Below are positions 6,805 to 14,104 of a stretch of 15,388 nucleotides of DNA, in pieces. The first letter of the stretch is position 1; the number at the start of each line of letters is the position of its first letter. The notes under the pieces were generated by a model, which was not told the origin of the DNA, made no database searches, and was given only the letters and a program-made list of their open reading frames with translations. Position numbers and translations under genes: made by a program. This stretch comes from Candidatus Gastranaerophilales bacterium HUM_12 (GTDB lineage Bacteria > Cyanobacteriota > Vampirovibrionia > Gastranaerophilales > Gastranaerophilaceae): positions 1 to 15,388 of the forward strand of contig DABJ01000029.1 in NCBI GenBank assembly GCA_002102825.1, in the 5' to 3' direction.

Positions 6805-7899
6805 ATGGAATTATTGTATAGTAAGCAAACAAAACTCGGGAATTATATAGATTTAATCGGCGAACCTGCAGAAGAAAATATTTTGATAGTTGGGGTCGTT
6901 CATGGCGACGAACCGCAAGGAAAATACTTAATTGAAAGGTATTTAGAGGAAAGGTATGGTTTCAACTTCCCCCTCTCCCCTACTACCCCCTCTTCGAAAT
7001 CAAAGATTTCGGTTCTCCCGCAAGGGGAGAACATAAAAATACAAAATCTTGCTAAAAAGTTAAGAAATAATATGACAAAGCATGAAGTAATTTTATGGAA
7101 TCATATTAGAAGACGTCAAATTGAGGGAGTAAAATTCCGCAGACAATTTCCTATTTGGAAATATATTTGTGATTTTATCAGTCTCGAAAAAAAAATAATA
7201 ATTGAAATTGATGGAAGCCAACATATTGAATCATTATCCGATAGAAAAAGAGATGAATATTTTATATCACGAGGCTACAAAATTCTAAGATTTTGGAACA
7301 ACGAAATTGATAATAACCTTGAAGGGGTAATTGAAAAAATACAAAGCACCCTCAAAGAATGTCCTCCCCTTGAGGGAGGACCGGAATTTTCAATTCCGAG
7401 GAGGGGTAAAAGGGGCATATTGTTCATTCCATGCCTGAACCCTGACGGAATGCAGAATAACACCAGAACAAATTCCAACAATGTTGACATCAACAGAAAC
7501 TTCCCAACTCAAAACTGGGGGAAAAATGAGGGAGATAATGCAACTTGTGATGACGAAACAACAAACTACTTTGGCGGTAAATCAGCAGGAAACGAAATAG
7601 AAACACGGTTTCTTATTGAAACCATTGAAAATTATTCTCCGAGCCTTGTAATGACACTTCATGCTCCATACAAGATTGTAAATTATGATGGACCGGCTCA
7701 AAAAGAAGCCGAAGCGATTTCTAAAATCATTAACTATCCGGTGGAAGCAAGTATCGGTTATCCAACCCCTGGGAGTTTTGGAACTTGGGCAGGTGTTGAA
7801 CGAAATATCCCAACAATTACTCTTGAACTGGACGATGGAATACCGGTTCAACAGTTGGTCAAACCGGCATTTGAAATTTTTGATTATCTAAAAAGTTAA
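6805..7899 (+). CDS. MpaA-like M14 zinc carboxypeptidase interrupted in frame by a DUF559 nuclease domain
   Basis: 364 residues in one open frame. Residues 1 to about 52 and about 202-364 together make an M14 peptidase close in pattern to murein peptide amidase MpaA. Zinc ligands are His33 and Glu36 (HGDEPQG) and His286 (TLHAP). Other motifs are NPDGMQNNTR (212-221), VDINRNFP (227-234), SIGYPTPGSFGTWAG (316-330) and TITLEL (337-342), with catalytic Glu341. MpaA cleaves the D-Glu to diaminopimelate bond in murein peptides. Between the halves, residues about 90-180 are a Vsr-like DUF559 domain: Glu94 (HEVILW), FRRQFPIWKY (111-120), Asp123, IEIDGSQH (133-140), and GYKILRFWNNEI (157-168). Without the insert the peptidase would be about 214 residues, near MpaA's size. 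The insert sits in the surface loop before the strand LFIPCLNPDG, so the fold may survive. Whether the peptidase is active is unknown. Confidence 0.8.
   Translation: MELLYSKQTKLGNYIDLIGEPAEENILIVGVVHGDEPQGKYLIERYLEERYGFNFPLSPTTPSSKSKISVLPQGENIKIQNLAKKLRNNMTKHEVILWNHIRRRQIEGVKFRRQFPIWKYICDFISLEKKIIIEIDGSQHIESLSDRKRDEYFISRGYKILRFWNNEIDNNLEGVIEKIQSTLKECPPLEGGPEFSIPRRGKRGILFIPCLNPDGMQNNTRTNSNNVDINRNFPTQNWGKNEGDNATCDDETTNYFGGKSAGNEIETRFLIETIENYSPSLVMTLHAPYKIVNYDGPAQKEAEAISKIINYPVEASIGYPTPGSFGTWAGVERNIPTITLELDDGIPVQQLVKPAFEIFDYLKS
6977..7031 (+). repeat. Left boundary repeat of the DUF559 cassette
   Basis: CCCCTACTACCCCC (6977-6990) is followed by two palindromes: CGAAATC-aaa-GATTTCG (6995-7011) and TTCTCCC-gcaag-GGGAGAA (7013-7031). 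The outer part is a near inverted copy of the right boundary. Confidence 0.65.
7362..7415 (+). repeat. Right boundary repeat of the DUF559 cassette
   Basis: TCCTCCC-cttga-GGGAGGA (7362-7380) and CGGAATT-ttc-AATTCCG (7382-7398) are followed by AGGAGGGGTAAAAGGGG (7399-7415). Stem and loop sizes (7+5+7 and 7+3+7) equal those of the left boundary but in reverse order, as in an inverted terminal repeat. Confidence 0.65.
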
Positions 7900-8309
7900 T
7901 CAAAATTGAAATATAATGTTGAGCCATTTTTAGTCAAAGTATAAACCCCTTTGCTTTCATCTGCTCTTACGGTTACACCCAATTTCTTTTGAAGAGCTGG
8001 GTCTTTTTTCAAAGCTTGTAAGTCCGAACGAGTAAAAACTTCGCCCTTTTTATCTTTTTTGTCAGCTTTTCTCAATGCGTTAAAAATATCATAGTTTGTA
8101 GAATTCAAATTCAAAGCAGCTTCTTTAGTCGGTTTGCCACCTGTCCATTGATAGTAGTTAGAAACTTTTCCATTTTTAACCGTAGTTCTAGCTTGTTGAT
8201 CTTTTAATGGAGCATTACCTTTATGATTTTGAATAGTTACATTTCCGTTTACTTGAACATGAAAGTTGTTGCTAGGTTGTGCTTTGTTAGCAACTTTTAA
8301 ATCGCCCAT
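7896..8309 (-). CDS. Hypothetical small cytosolic protein
   Basis: 137 residues, not recognised. GGAGG (8320-8316) lies six bases before the ATG and fixes the start. There is no signal peptide or membrane segment. The N-terminal part (1 to about 60) is polar and rich in Asn, Gln and Thr, with beta-like strands (FHVQVNGNVTIQNHKG at 16-31). The C-terminal half has a helix, a charged loop and a helix (FNALRKADKKDKKGEVFTRS, then Asp-Leu, about 75-97) that resembles a degenerate EF-hand, but the calcium ligands are not correctly spaced: Lys falls where Asp should be. It ends in two predicted strands. Its stop overlaps the last codons of the convergent carboxypeptidase gene by 4 bp. It could be lineage-specific. 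Confidence 0.75.
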   Translation of the reverse strand: MGDLKVANKAQPSNNFHVQVNGNVTIQNHKGNAPLKDQQARTTVKNGKVSNYYQWTGGKPTKEAALNLNSTNYDIFNALRKADKKDKKGEVFTRSDLQALKKDPALQKKLGVTVRADESKGVYTLTKNGSTLYFNFD

Positions 8310-8331
8310 AATATACCTCCGTTTATCTGTA

Positions 8332-8359
8332 TGTATATAAAAAGTATTTTTACTTTCAA
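8332..8359 (-). promoter_or_regulatory. Candidate promoter of the hypothetical gene ending at 7896
   Basis: On the minus strand TTGAAA (8359-8354), a 16-base spacer and TATACA (8337-8332). The predicted start is near 8325, about 16 nt before the ATG, leaving just enough room for the GGAGG site. Confidence 0.4.
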
Positions 8360-8395
8360 TAATTGCCTAAAACGGAATTTTTATATTTACATTTA

Positions 8396-8424
8396 TTCAC
8401 AGAACTTTTGTGTTAGTATAAAAT
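8396..8424 (+). promoter_or_regulatory. Promoter of cysS
   Basis: TTCACA (8396-8401, 5 of 6), a 17-base spacer and TAAAAT (8419-8424, 5 of 6). The predicted start is 8431, giving a leader of about 16 nt that contains the GAGGG site for the ATG at 8447. Confidence 0.6.
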
Positions 8425-8446
8425 ACAGGAAATGAGGGATTTTATC

Positions 8447-9820
8447 ATGAAACTATTTAACTCTTATACAAACACTATTGAAGAATTCAAACCAATCGAA
8501 GAAAACAAAGTTAAAATGTATGTTTGCGGACCAACCGTTTATGATTATGCGCACCTTGGACACGCAAGATGTTACATCACTTGGGATGTTTTGTACAGAT
8601 ATTTAAAATTTAAGGGTTATGATGTTACATATTGTAGAAATGTAACAGACGTTGATGATAAAATTTTAAAAAAAGCTGATAAAGAGGGAAAAACGCCAAC
8701 AGAAGTTTCGCAATATTGGTATAAACAATTTGAAAACTCAATGAAAGCACTAAACACCCTAAAACCTGATATCGAACCTTTTGCAACTAAAACATTAGGC
8801 GAAATGATTTCAATGGTTAAAACATTAATCGAAAAAGGTTATGCCTACGAATCAAACGGAGATGTTTATTTTAGAGTAAAAAAATTCCCTAAATACGGAT
8901 ACCTTTCAAAACAACCGATTGACCAATTGGAAAGCGGTGCAAGAATTGAAGTTGGAGACCAAAAAGAAGATCCGCTAGACTTTGCATTATGGAAAAGAGA
9001 TGAAAAATTCGGTTATAAATCACCTTGGGGTGTTGGTCGTCCGGGGTGGCATATTGAATGTTCTGCAATGAGTAGAAAATATCTAGGCAAAACTATTGAT
9101 ATTCACGCAGGCGGAGCAGATTTGATTTTCCCTCACCACGAAAATGAAATTGCGCAGTCTGAATGTGCAAATGGTTGCAAATTTGTAAACTACTGGTTGC
9201 ACAACGGATTTGTAACCATTAACAAGGAAAAAATGTCTAAATCTTTAGGTAATTTCTTGACTATTGATGATATGTTGAAAAATTACGATGCAAATACATT
9301 GAGATTGTTCATTTTGACAAACCATTACAGAATGCCTGTTGAATTCTCTGATGAAGCATTAACATCAGCTCAAGCAGGAGCAAAGAGATTAACTAATGCC
9401 AAACAAACTCCGATAGATGAAAACTTTGATATTACAAAGACCGATGATTATAAGGCATTTATTGATGCGATGGACGAAGATTTGAATACATCTAAAGCAC
9501 TTGCCGTTTTATTTGACCTTGCAACAAGAGCAAATAAAGGAGAAAAAGATGCTTACACCATTCTTTATAAACTGGGCACTACTTTAGGCTTCACTTTTGA
9601 AAAAGCTTCATTATCAGAAGATGAAATTCAAAATGCAGTTAAACATGTATCAGAAGTTTTAAATAAAGATTTCACATCAATTGATGAAATTCTTGAACTA
9701 AGAAAACAAGCCCGAACAGAAAAGAACTGGGATATTGCAGACAAAATCAGGGTTGCATTTGATGAATGCGGAATTGTTCTAAAAGATACAAAAGACGGAA
9801 CAACCGTAGAAGCGAAATAA
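8447..9820 (+). CDS. cysS: Cysteinyl-tRNA synthetase
   Basis: 457 residues from the ATG at 8447. This class I synthetase activates cysteine and charges tRNA-Cys. YVCGPTVYDYAHLGHAR holds the HIGH-type motif (here His-Leu-Gly-His); KMSKS is the second signature. Zinc ligands expected of the family are seen: the Cys in YVCGPT, a Cys in WHIECSAM, and His/Glu in FPHHENEIAQSE. The C-terminal anticodon-binding region is present, ending just after the GIVLKDTKDGT tail common in the family. An earlier in-frame ATG at 8432 would add five residues (MRDFI), but GAGGG (8434-8438) lies eight bases before 8447, and family members begin Met-Lys-Leu, so 8447 is preferred. A strong terminator follows at 9850-9884. 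Confidence 0.97.
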   Translation: MKLFNSYTNTIEEFKPIEENKVKMYVCGPTVYDYAHLGHARCYITWDVLYRYLKFKGYDVTYCRNVTDVDDKILKKADKEGKTPTEVSQYWYKQFENSMKALNTLKPDIEPFATKTLGEMISMVKTLIEKGYAYESNGDVYFRVKKFPKYGYLSKQPIDQLESGARIEVGDQKEDPLDFALWKRDEKFGYKSPWGVGRPGWHIECSAMSRKYLGKTIDIHAGGADLIFPHHENEIAQSECANGCKFVNYWLHNGFVTINKEKMSKSLGNFLTIDDMLKNYDANTLRLFILTNHYRMPVEFSDEALTSAQAGAKRLTNAKQTPIDENFDITKTDDYKAFIDAMDEDLNTSKALAVLFDLATRANKGEKDAYTILYKLGTTLGFTFEKASLSEDEIQNAVKHVSEVLNKDFTSIDEILELRKQARTEKNWDIADKIRVAFDECGIVLKDTKDGTTVEAK

Positions 9821-9849
9821 ATAATTAAAACTAACAATAAAACTAAACG

Positions 9850-9884
9850 AAAACTTATGCCTAAAAACATAAGTTTTTGTTTTT
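9850..9884 (+). terminator. Rho-independent terminator of cysS
   Basis: AAAACTTATG (9850-9859) pairs perfectly with CATAAGTTTT (9868-9877) around an 8-nt loop, followed by TGTTTTT. It separates cysS from the spoIID-like gene, whose promoter begins five bases later. Confidence 0.8.
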
Positions 9885-9888
9885 GTCA

Positions 9889-9900
9889 TATAATTATTTT
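9889..9900 (+). promoter_or_regulatory. Putative leaderless promoter of the SpoIID-domain gene
   Basis: TATAAT (9889-9894) ends six bases before the ATG at 9901, so the predicted transcript starts at the start codon. There is no Shine-Dalgarno; the preceding sequence is the cysS terminator T-run. No convincing -35 is seen. Confidence 0.45.
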
Positions 9901-11610
9901 ATGAGAAGATTGGGATTAATTATACTTGCAAATATATTGTTATTCAGCTTGCCTGTAATGGGGGCGGCTTTTTATGGAAATATTCCACAAACGACATTAC
10001 AAATTGCAAGAGATACAACCGGTCAATATACAAATTCTCCGCATTCAAAAATCGTTCGCGTTGGAATAGGTTCTCAAAGTTTTTCAACTTACGAATGGGA
10101 TAAAGCCTCTATCTACGGAACGGGAGAATTTGAAGTCTACAACAATAAAACTTACATAAATACTTATGACAACGACAACTATATAAATATTTCAATGGTT
10201 GGAAAAATATTTGTATTGACTGGAGCTGACGGAAATGCAATTGCAAAAGTTTCCGGTCCGATAATTTTTAAATCTGATTATGGTTTCTTAGGAGTTCAAA
10301 ATCTTAAACGGGCAGGGAAAGATGCAATTTATCGAGGGCAAATAGAACTTGTTCCTTCGTCTCATGAGGGGAAGTTTTACATAGTAAATTCGCTATATTT
10401 AGAAGATTATCTAAAAGGTGTTGTCCCAAACGAAATGCCGGTAAGTTTTGGACTTGAAGCACTTAAAGCTCAAAGTATTGCTGCAAGAAATTACGTTTTA
10501 TCTCCAAGAGTAAAAGCTAATCCGAACTATGATGTTGTTGATTCTGTTGCAAGTCAAGTTTATTTTGGTGCAAATACCGAAAGAGATTTGTCAAACAGGG
10601 CAGTTGACGAAACAGCAGGTATTGTTGCAACTTATGATTGGGATTTAATTTTAGCTCAATACTCGTCAACGGCAGGCGGATATTCTGAAAGTTATCAAAA
10701 TGCATTTTCTGACCCTTATACAAAAAAATTTCCTGCAACCCCAAAACCATATTTAAAAGCGCAACCCGATAGAGAAGAATTTGAACCGCTATATTCAGAT
10801 GAAGCAGCCGAAAAATTCTACAAATCTAAACCAAAATCTTTTGATGTAAATTCTTCTTATTACCGTTGGGAAAGAGATTGGGACAGACAAGAATTGCAAA
10901 GTGCTATCCAATCAAATATTGCAAACCAAAGTGATACCGGTTTCATTATTCCAGCAGTTAAACATGGGGAAACAATTGGTCTGATTAAAGGTCTAAAAGT
11001 TTTGCAACGTGGAGAATCCGGCAAAATTATGAAACTTGAAATTCAAACAGACAAAGGAAATTACGTTGCCGAAAAAGAACTCGTTATAAGAAGACTTTTG
11101 ACAAACAAAGGAAAAGCTTTGCCAAGTGCAAACATGGTTTTTGAACAAGAATACAATGATTGTGGAGAATTAATTCACGTAAAAGCCTACGGTGGAGGAT
11201 TTGGGCACGGAGTCGGAATGAGCCAATACGGAGCAGGTTATATGGCTACAACTCTAAAACTTCCGTATGACAAAATTCTTCAACACTATTACACAGGAAT
11301 TTCTCTTACGACCCAACCGTTTATTCTATCTTCAAATAGCGAACAAAATAGAATAGAACAATCTTTTTATGCAAAAGATAAAAAAGCAACACTAATTGTT
11401 GATAACAAATACAAAGTCACCTATATAGATACAAATATAAATGGCAATGATGAGAAAATTCGTCTTGATATTGCACAAAGATACAATCGAATAGATTTGT
11501 CAAAATATCTAAAATCAGGATTAAATAATATAAAATTTTTCTATCCGACAGAAGCCGGAAGCAACAAAGGATTAAGAATGTACATAGAATTGGTAGGGAA
11601 AGATGAATAG
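9901..11610 (+). CDS. SpoIID/LytB-domain protein, likely peptidoglycan lytic transglycosylase
   Basis: 569 residues from the ATG at 9901. A signal peptide (MRR, then a hydrophobic stretch to Ala22/Ala23) exports it. The SpoIID domain spans about 155-300 and 420-470: VVPNEMP (174-180) with the likely catalytic Glu178, ALKAQSIAARNYVL (187-200), AQYSSTAGGYSES (252-264), and GFGHGVGMSQYGAGY (433-447). These motifs are those of SpoIID/LytB, which cut glycan strands already stripped of stem peptides. The region 300-400 between the motifs and the C-terminal tail (475-569, beta-rich) are less conserved. No sporulation genes are nearby, so a general cell-wall role is more likely than sporulation. A longer reading from TTG at 9877 would place residues before the signal peptide and run into the terminator, so it is rejected. 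It overlaps murJ by 8 nt. Confidence 0.9.
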   Translation: MRRLGLIILANILLFSLPVMGAAFYGNIPQTTLQIARDTTGQYTNSPHSKIVRVGIGSQSFSTYEWDKASIYGTGEFEVYNNKTYINTYDNDNYINISMVGKIFVLTGADGNAIAKVSGPIIFKSDYGFLGVQNLKRAGKDAIYRGQIELVPSSHEGKFYIVNSLYLEDYLKGVVPNEMPVSFGLEALKAQSIAARNYVLSPRVKANPNYDVVDSVASQVYFGANTERDLSNRAVDETAGIVATYDWDLILAQYSSTAGGYSESYQNAFSDPYTKKFPATPKPYLKAQPDREEFEPLYSDEAAEKFYKSKPKSFDVNSSYYRWERDWDRQELQSAIQSNIANQSDTGFIIPAVKHGETIGLIKGLKVLQRGESGKIMKLEIQTDKGNYVAEKELVIRRLLTNKGKALPSANMVFEQEYNDCGELIHVKAYGGGFGHGVGMSQYGAGYMATTLKLPYDKILQHYYTGISLTTQPFILSSNSEQNRIEQSFYAKDKKATLIVDNKYKVTYIDTNINGNDEKIRLDIAQRYNRIDLSKYLKSGLNNIKFFYPTEAGSNKGLRMYIELVGKDE

Positions 11611-13204
11611 CGAAGCAACTAAAGAAAATAAAGCCCCAAGTTTATTAAAAGCTGCATGGATAATTGCAGTAGTGACAATCGTCAGTAAGCTTATAGGATT
11701 TGTCAGAGATATTATAATTGCAAATTACTATGGAGCTTCTTTAGTTTCCGATGCATATTATTACGCATATCAAATTCCATCACTTTCATTAATTTTGTTA
11801 GGCGGAGTTGGAGGACCTTTTCACAGTGCAACTGTTGCAATCTTTTCTAAATTAATCCCAAACCTAAAAGAAAAACCGTCCGAAACCGTAAACAAATTAT
11901 ATTCAACATTTATGACTGCAACGATAATCTTTTTCTTAGCATTATCAGTCATAATGTTTATTTTCCCAAGACAGATTATGGGATTAATTATTTCCGGCGG
12001 ATCGGCTGATATGGTTAATTTAGCCGCAATGCATTTAAAAATTATGACCCCACTTCTTGTTATTGGAGGAATTGTCGGAATTTATTACGGAATTTTGATT
12101 ATTTATCAACAATTTATGCTCCCGAATTTGTCGCCAATAATTATGAGTTTAGCAATAATAGGGGTTGTGATGGCTGTACCGAATGACCAAAAAGGCTACG
12201 CACTTGCTTGGGCAACAACAATTGGTGCTATTTTACAACTAATTATCCAATATCCTAATATCAGAAAACTCGGATATAAATTAAAACCGAATTTTGAATT
12301 TACAAACAATCAATATTTTAAAGAAATTTGCGAACTTTTATTCCCTGCGGTATTGAGTTCAACTGTAGGGCAAATCCATATTTATGTTGATATGTTTTTT
12401 ACATCATCAATTTCTGAGGGTGCTTGGACTGCAATTGGTTATGCAAATAGAGTTTTCCAATTCCCTGTAGGAATTTTAGTAACCGCATTTTTAGTTCCAC
12501 TATTTCCAATATTTGCAAGACTTGTTGCAGATAAAGACTATGACGGAATTAAAAACTATTTTAATAAAGGTGTAGGTGTTTTATTCTTTGGCGCAATCCC
12601 AATTATCATAGGAATTTTAGTTGTCGGAATGGACGCAGTAAGACTTGTATTTGAACATGGAGTATTTGATGAAAAAGCAACATTTATGGTAACAGAAGCA
12701 CTTTGGTTCTTGTCTGTTTCAATTATTCCTTATGTATTCAGAGACTCAATCACAAGGGTATATTACTCATTCAATGACTCTGCAACACCATTCATTGTGG
12801 CATTCTCATCAATTGTTCTAAAACTTGTCCTAAACTATATATTGATTACCAAAATGCATTTTGGTATAGGCGGAATTACTCTATCAACTTCTTTAGTAAC
12901 TCTATTCAATGCCTGCGTTTTAGGAATTTTAATTACTAAAAAAATGAAGATGGATTATAAATCACTTTTTGTAAATTTGTTGAAAATGGTTGCATCAGGT
13001 GTTATAACTGGTGTAGTATGCTGGTTGTGTGCAGCAGAATTTGATAAAATTGTACACTTATCAAAAATACCGTTTGAAACAATTAAAATTTTATTTATAG
13101 CAATTGTTTGTTTGCTAGTATATATTCCGCTAAACTTGGCATTAAAAATGGAATATGCAAACGAGTTGTTTAATAGATTGTCGGCAAAATTTTTGAGAAA
13201 GTAG
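11603..13204 (+). CDS. murJ: Lipid II flippase MurJ (MviN family)
   Basis: 533 residues, MOP-superfamily exporter with about 14 hydrophobic helices; MurJ moves lipid II to the outer face of the membrane. TM1 carries SKLIGFVRD with Arg35-Asp36, matching the key Arg24-Asp25 of E. coli MurJ; Asp50 matches Asp39. The usual Lys/Arg of the F-(K/R)-(L/I)-P-N motif is Gln57 (AYQIPS), and the next loop reads LLGGVGGPFHSA in place of the enterobacterial RRIFAEGAFSQA. I recall that reading from cyanobacterial MurJ. The C-terminal half has FPVGILVTAFLVPLFPIFAR (about 290-310), typical of the family. The start lies within the preceding gene (ATGAATAG) with GGGAAAG just upstream, so translation is coupled to the SpoIID-domain gene. 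The pairing suggests joint murein synthesis and remodelling. Confidence 0.95.
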   Translation: MNSEATKENKAPSLLKAAWIIAVVTIVSKLIGFVRDIIIANYYGASLVSDAYYYAYQIPSLSLILLGGVGGPFHSATVAIFSKLIPNLKEKPSETVNKLYSTFMTATIIFFLALSVIMFIFPRQIMGLIISGGSADMVNLAAMHLKIMTPLLVIGGIVGIYYGILIIYQQFMLPNLSPIIMSLAIIGVVMAVPNDQKGYALAWATTIGAILQLIIQYPNIRKLGYKLKPNFEFTNNQYFKEICELLFPAVLSSTVGQIHIYVDMFFTSSISEGAWTAIGYANRVFQFPVGILVTAFLVPLFPIFARLVADKDYDGIKNYFNKGVGVLFFGAIPIIIGILVVGMDAVRLVFEHGVFDEKATFMVTEALWFLSVSIIPYVFRDSITRVYYSFNDSATPFIVAFSSIVLKLVLNYILITKMHFGIGGITLSTSLVTLFNACVLGILITKKMKMDYKSLFVNLLKMVASGVITGVVCWLCAAEFDKIVHLSKIPFETIKILFIAIVCLLVYIPLNLALKMEYANELFNRLSAKFLRK

Positions 13205-13245
13205 GGCAATTTTATTTGGGGATAAAGTAAGTTAAGGTTCATATT

Positions 13246-13614
13246 ATGAAACTAATTATCGGACCAAATATAGATGAAAAAAATGTAAGACTTGATTTTA
13301 AAGCAAGTCCGAGCAAACCGGAAAATATTCCAAGCTATACAATAAAAGGAAATAAAGCTGACGAATTTGTAAAAGAGTACAACGCCCAATCTGAACGACT
13401 TAAAACGACAACCAAAGTTTGTGTCGCAACAGGGGGTGTAGTTGGTTGGCTCGCTGCTTTAGAAACACTTGCAAACAAAACTCATAACAAAATGATTTCA
13501 GCAATTGGATTTCCTATAGGAATGATTGCAGGTGGAATTGTTTCAAGTATTATATCCTATGAACAAAAAAACAAATTGATGGACAAATACCAAGTCAAAA
13601 AATACAAAAACTAA
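13246..13614 (+). CDS. Hypothetical small membrane protein with two glycine-rich helices
   Basis: 122 residues, not recognised. The N-terminal 50 residues are polar. Two hydrophobic segments follow (about 56-72, with Gly-Gly-Val-Val-Gly, and about 83-104, with GFPIGMIAGGIVSS), then a basic tail ending in several Lys. Glycine-zipper-like spacing in both helices hints at helix packing or oligomers. AAGG (13234-13237) lies eight bases before the ATG. It lies 41 nt after murJ with no terminator between, so it may be in the same transcript. No function can be assigned. Confidence 0.7.
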   Translation: MKLIIGPNIDEKNVRLDFKASPSKPENIPSYTIKGNKADEFVKEYNAQSERLKTTTKVCVATGGVVGWLAALETLANKTHNKMISAIGFPIGMIAGGIVSSIISYEQKNKLMDKYQVKKYKN

Positions 13615-13633
13615 CGAATAAATTGAAAGAAGT

Positions 13634-14104
13634 ATGATGAAAGAAATCTTAAAAGCAAATATAGATGAGCGACCATCAATGATTATAGTGGGTGTAATTT
13701 CACTATTTGCAATTATTGGCGGGTTCATTTGGTATCTGTTTTTTCTTCATCGTATTTCCCTCTTAGTCACAATTATGTCATCAATAATCCTTATTTTAAT
13801 TTACTTTCCTAGGTTTTTAATAATAAAAAAACTTAAAACAAAAGATGAAATAAAAATTATAGACGACTTTATTTTAGTAAATGGTGTTGGAATAAATTTT
13901 GACGATATCATTGATTTTCGGGTACAAGAGAAAAATCCGCAAGTCATATTTTTCATTAACAACAAAATGATTGTATTTAAGGAATGCACTTTTAGACTAA
14001 AACTCAAAACAGAAGAACTCTCTTTCAATGTTATCGGTAGTGAAAAAATTAAACTGTTAAAAGAATTTTTGGAACTAAAAATAAAAAGGGAACAAGAGTT
14101 ATGA
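13634..14104 (+). CDS. Hypothetical membrane protein with two helices and a PH-like cytosolic domain
   Basis: 156 residues, not recognised by family. Two hydrophobic helices (about 16-38 and 41-64) are followed by a C-terminal domain of alternating strands (KIIDDFILVNGVGINFDDII, about 74-93, then strands to 135) and a final helix (136-155). Two N-terminal helices plus a small beta domain recall bacterial PH-like (YcxB/bPH) proteins, but this is only a shape argument. The start may be 13637 (a second ATG in the same frame), because GAAAGAAG at 13625-13632 is too close to 13634 for a good ribosome site. It lies 19 nt after the previous gene and probably belongs to the same transcript. Confidence 0.65.
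   Translation: MMKEILKANIDERPSMIIVGVISLFAIIGGFIWYLFFLHRISLLVTIMSSIILILIYFPRFLIIKKLKTKDEIKIIDDFILVNGVGINFDDIIDFRVQEKNPQVIFFINNKMIVFKECTFRLKLKTEELSFNVIGSEKIKLLKEFLELKIKREQEL

Larger units (their letters stand above)
6966..7415 (+). mobile_element. DUF559 nuclease cassette bounded by mirrored palindromes
   Basis: About 450 bp (150 codons, a multiple of three) inserted in the MpaA-like gene. The left boundary holds pyrimidine-rich sequence then two palindromes; the right boundary has two palindromes in mirror order then purine-rich sequence. Between them lies a complete DUF559 (PD-(D/E)xK, Vsr-like) domain read in the host frame. GGGGAG (7024-7029) could act as an internal ribosome binding site. 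No stop codon is introduced. Exact ends are uncertain by about 10 bp, and I could not identify a target-site duplication. The right-hand translation (PPLEGGPEFSIPRRGKRG) has the look of the proline/glycine-rich borders found around many DUF559 genes, from memory. Confidence 0.6.

Noticed and set aside
6961..7420. Intein in the carboxypeptidase gene
   Set aside because: The inserted segment has no intein splice motifs; its domain is DUF559 and its ends are palindromic.
7582..7851. Minus-strand open frame inside the carboxypeptidase gene
   Set aside because: It lies opposite a clearly conserved peptidase domain, has no ribosome site and no recognisable motif; it is a shadow frame.
6805..7899. 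Calling the carboxypeptidase a pseudogene
   Set aside because: The frame is uninterrupted, all zinc ligands and the catalytic Glu remain, and the insertion falls in a loop. Activity is unknown rather than lost.
8432..8446. Upstream ATG start for cysS
   Set aside because: It adds five residues absent from the family pattern and has no ribosome site, whereas GAGGG is correctly placed for 8447. It is not fully excluded, because the predicted transcript start is 8431.
9877..9900. Upstream TTG start for the SpoIID-domain protein
   Set aside because: It would add eight residues before a normal signal peptide and would begin inside the cysS terminator T-run; the TATAAT placed for the ATG at 9901 also argues against it.
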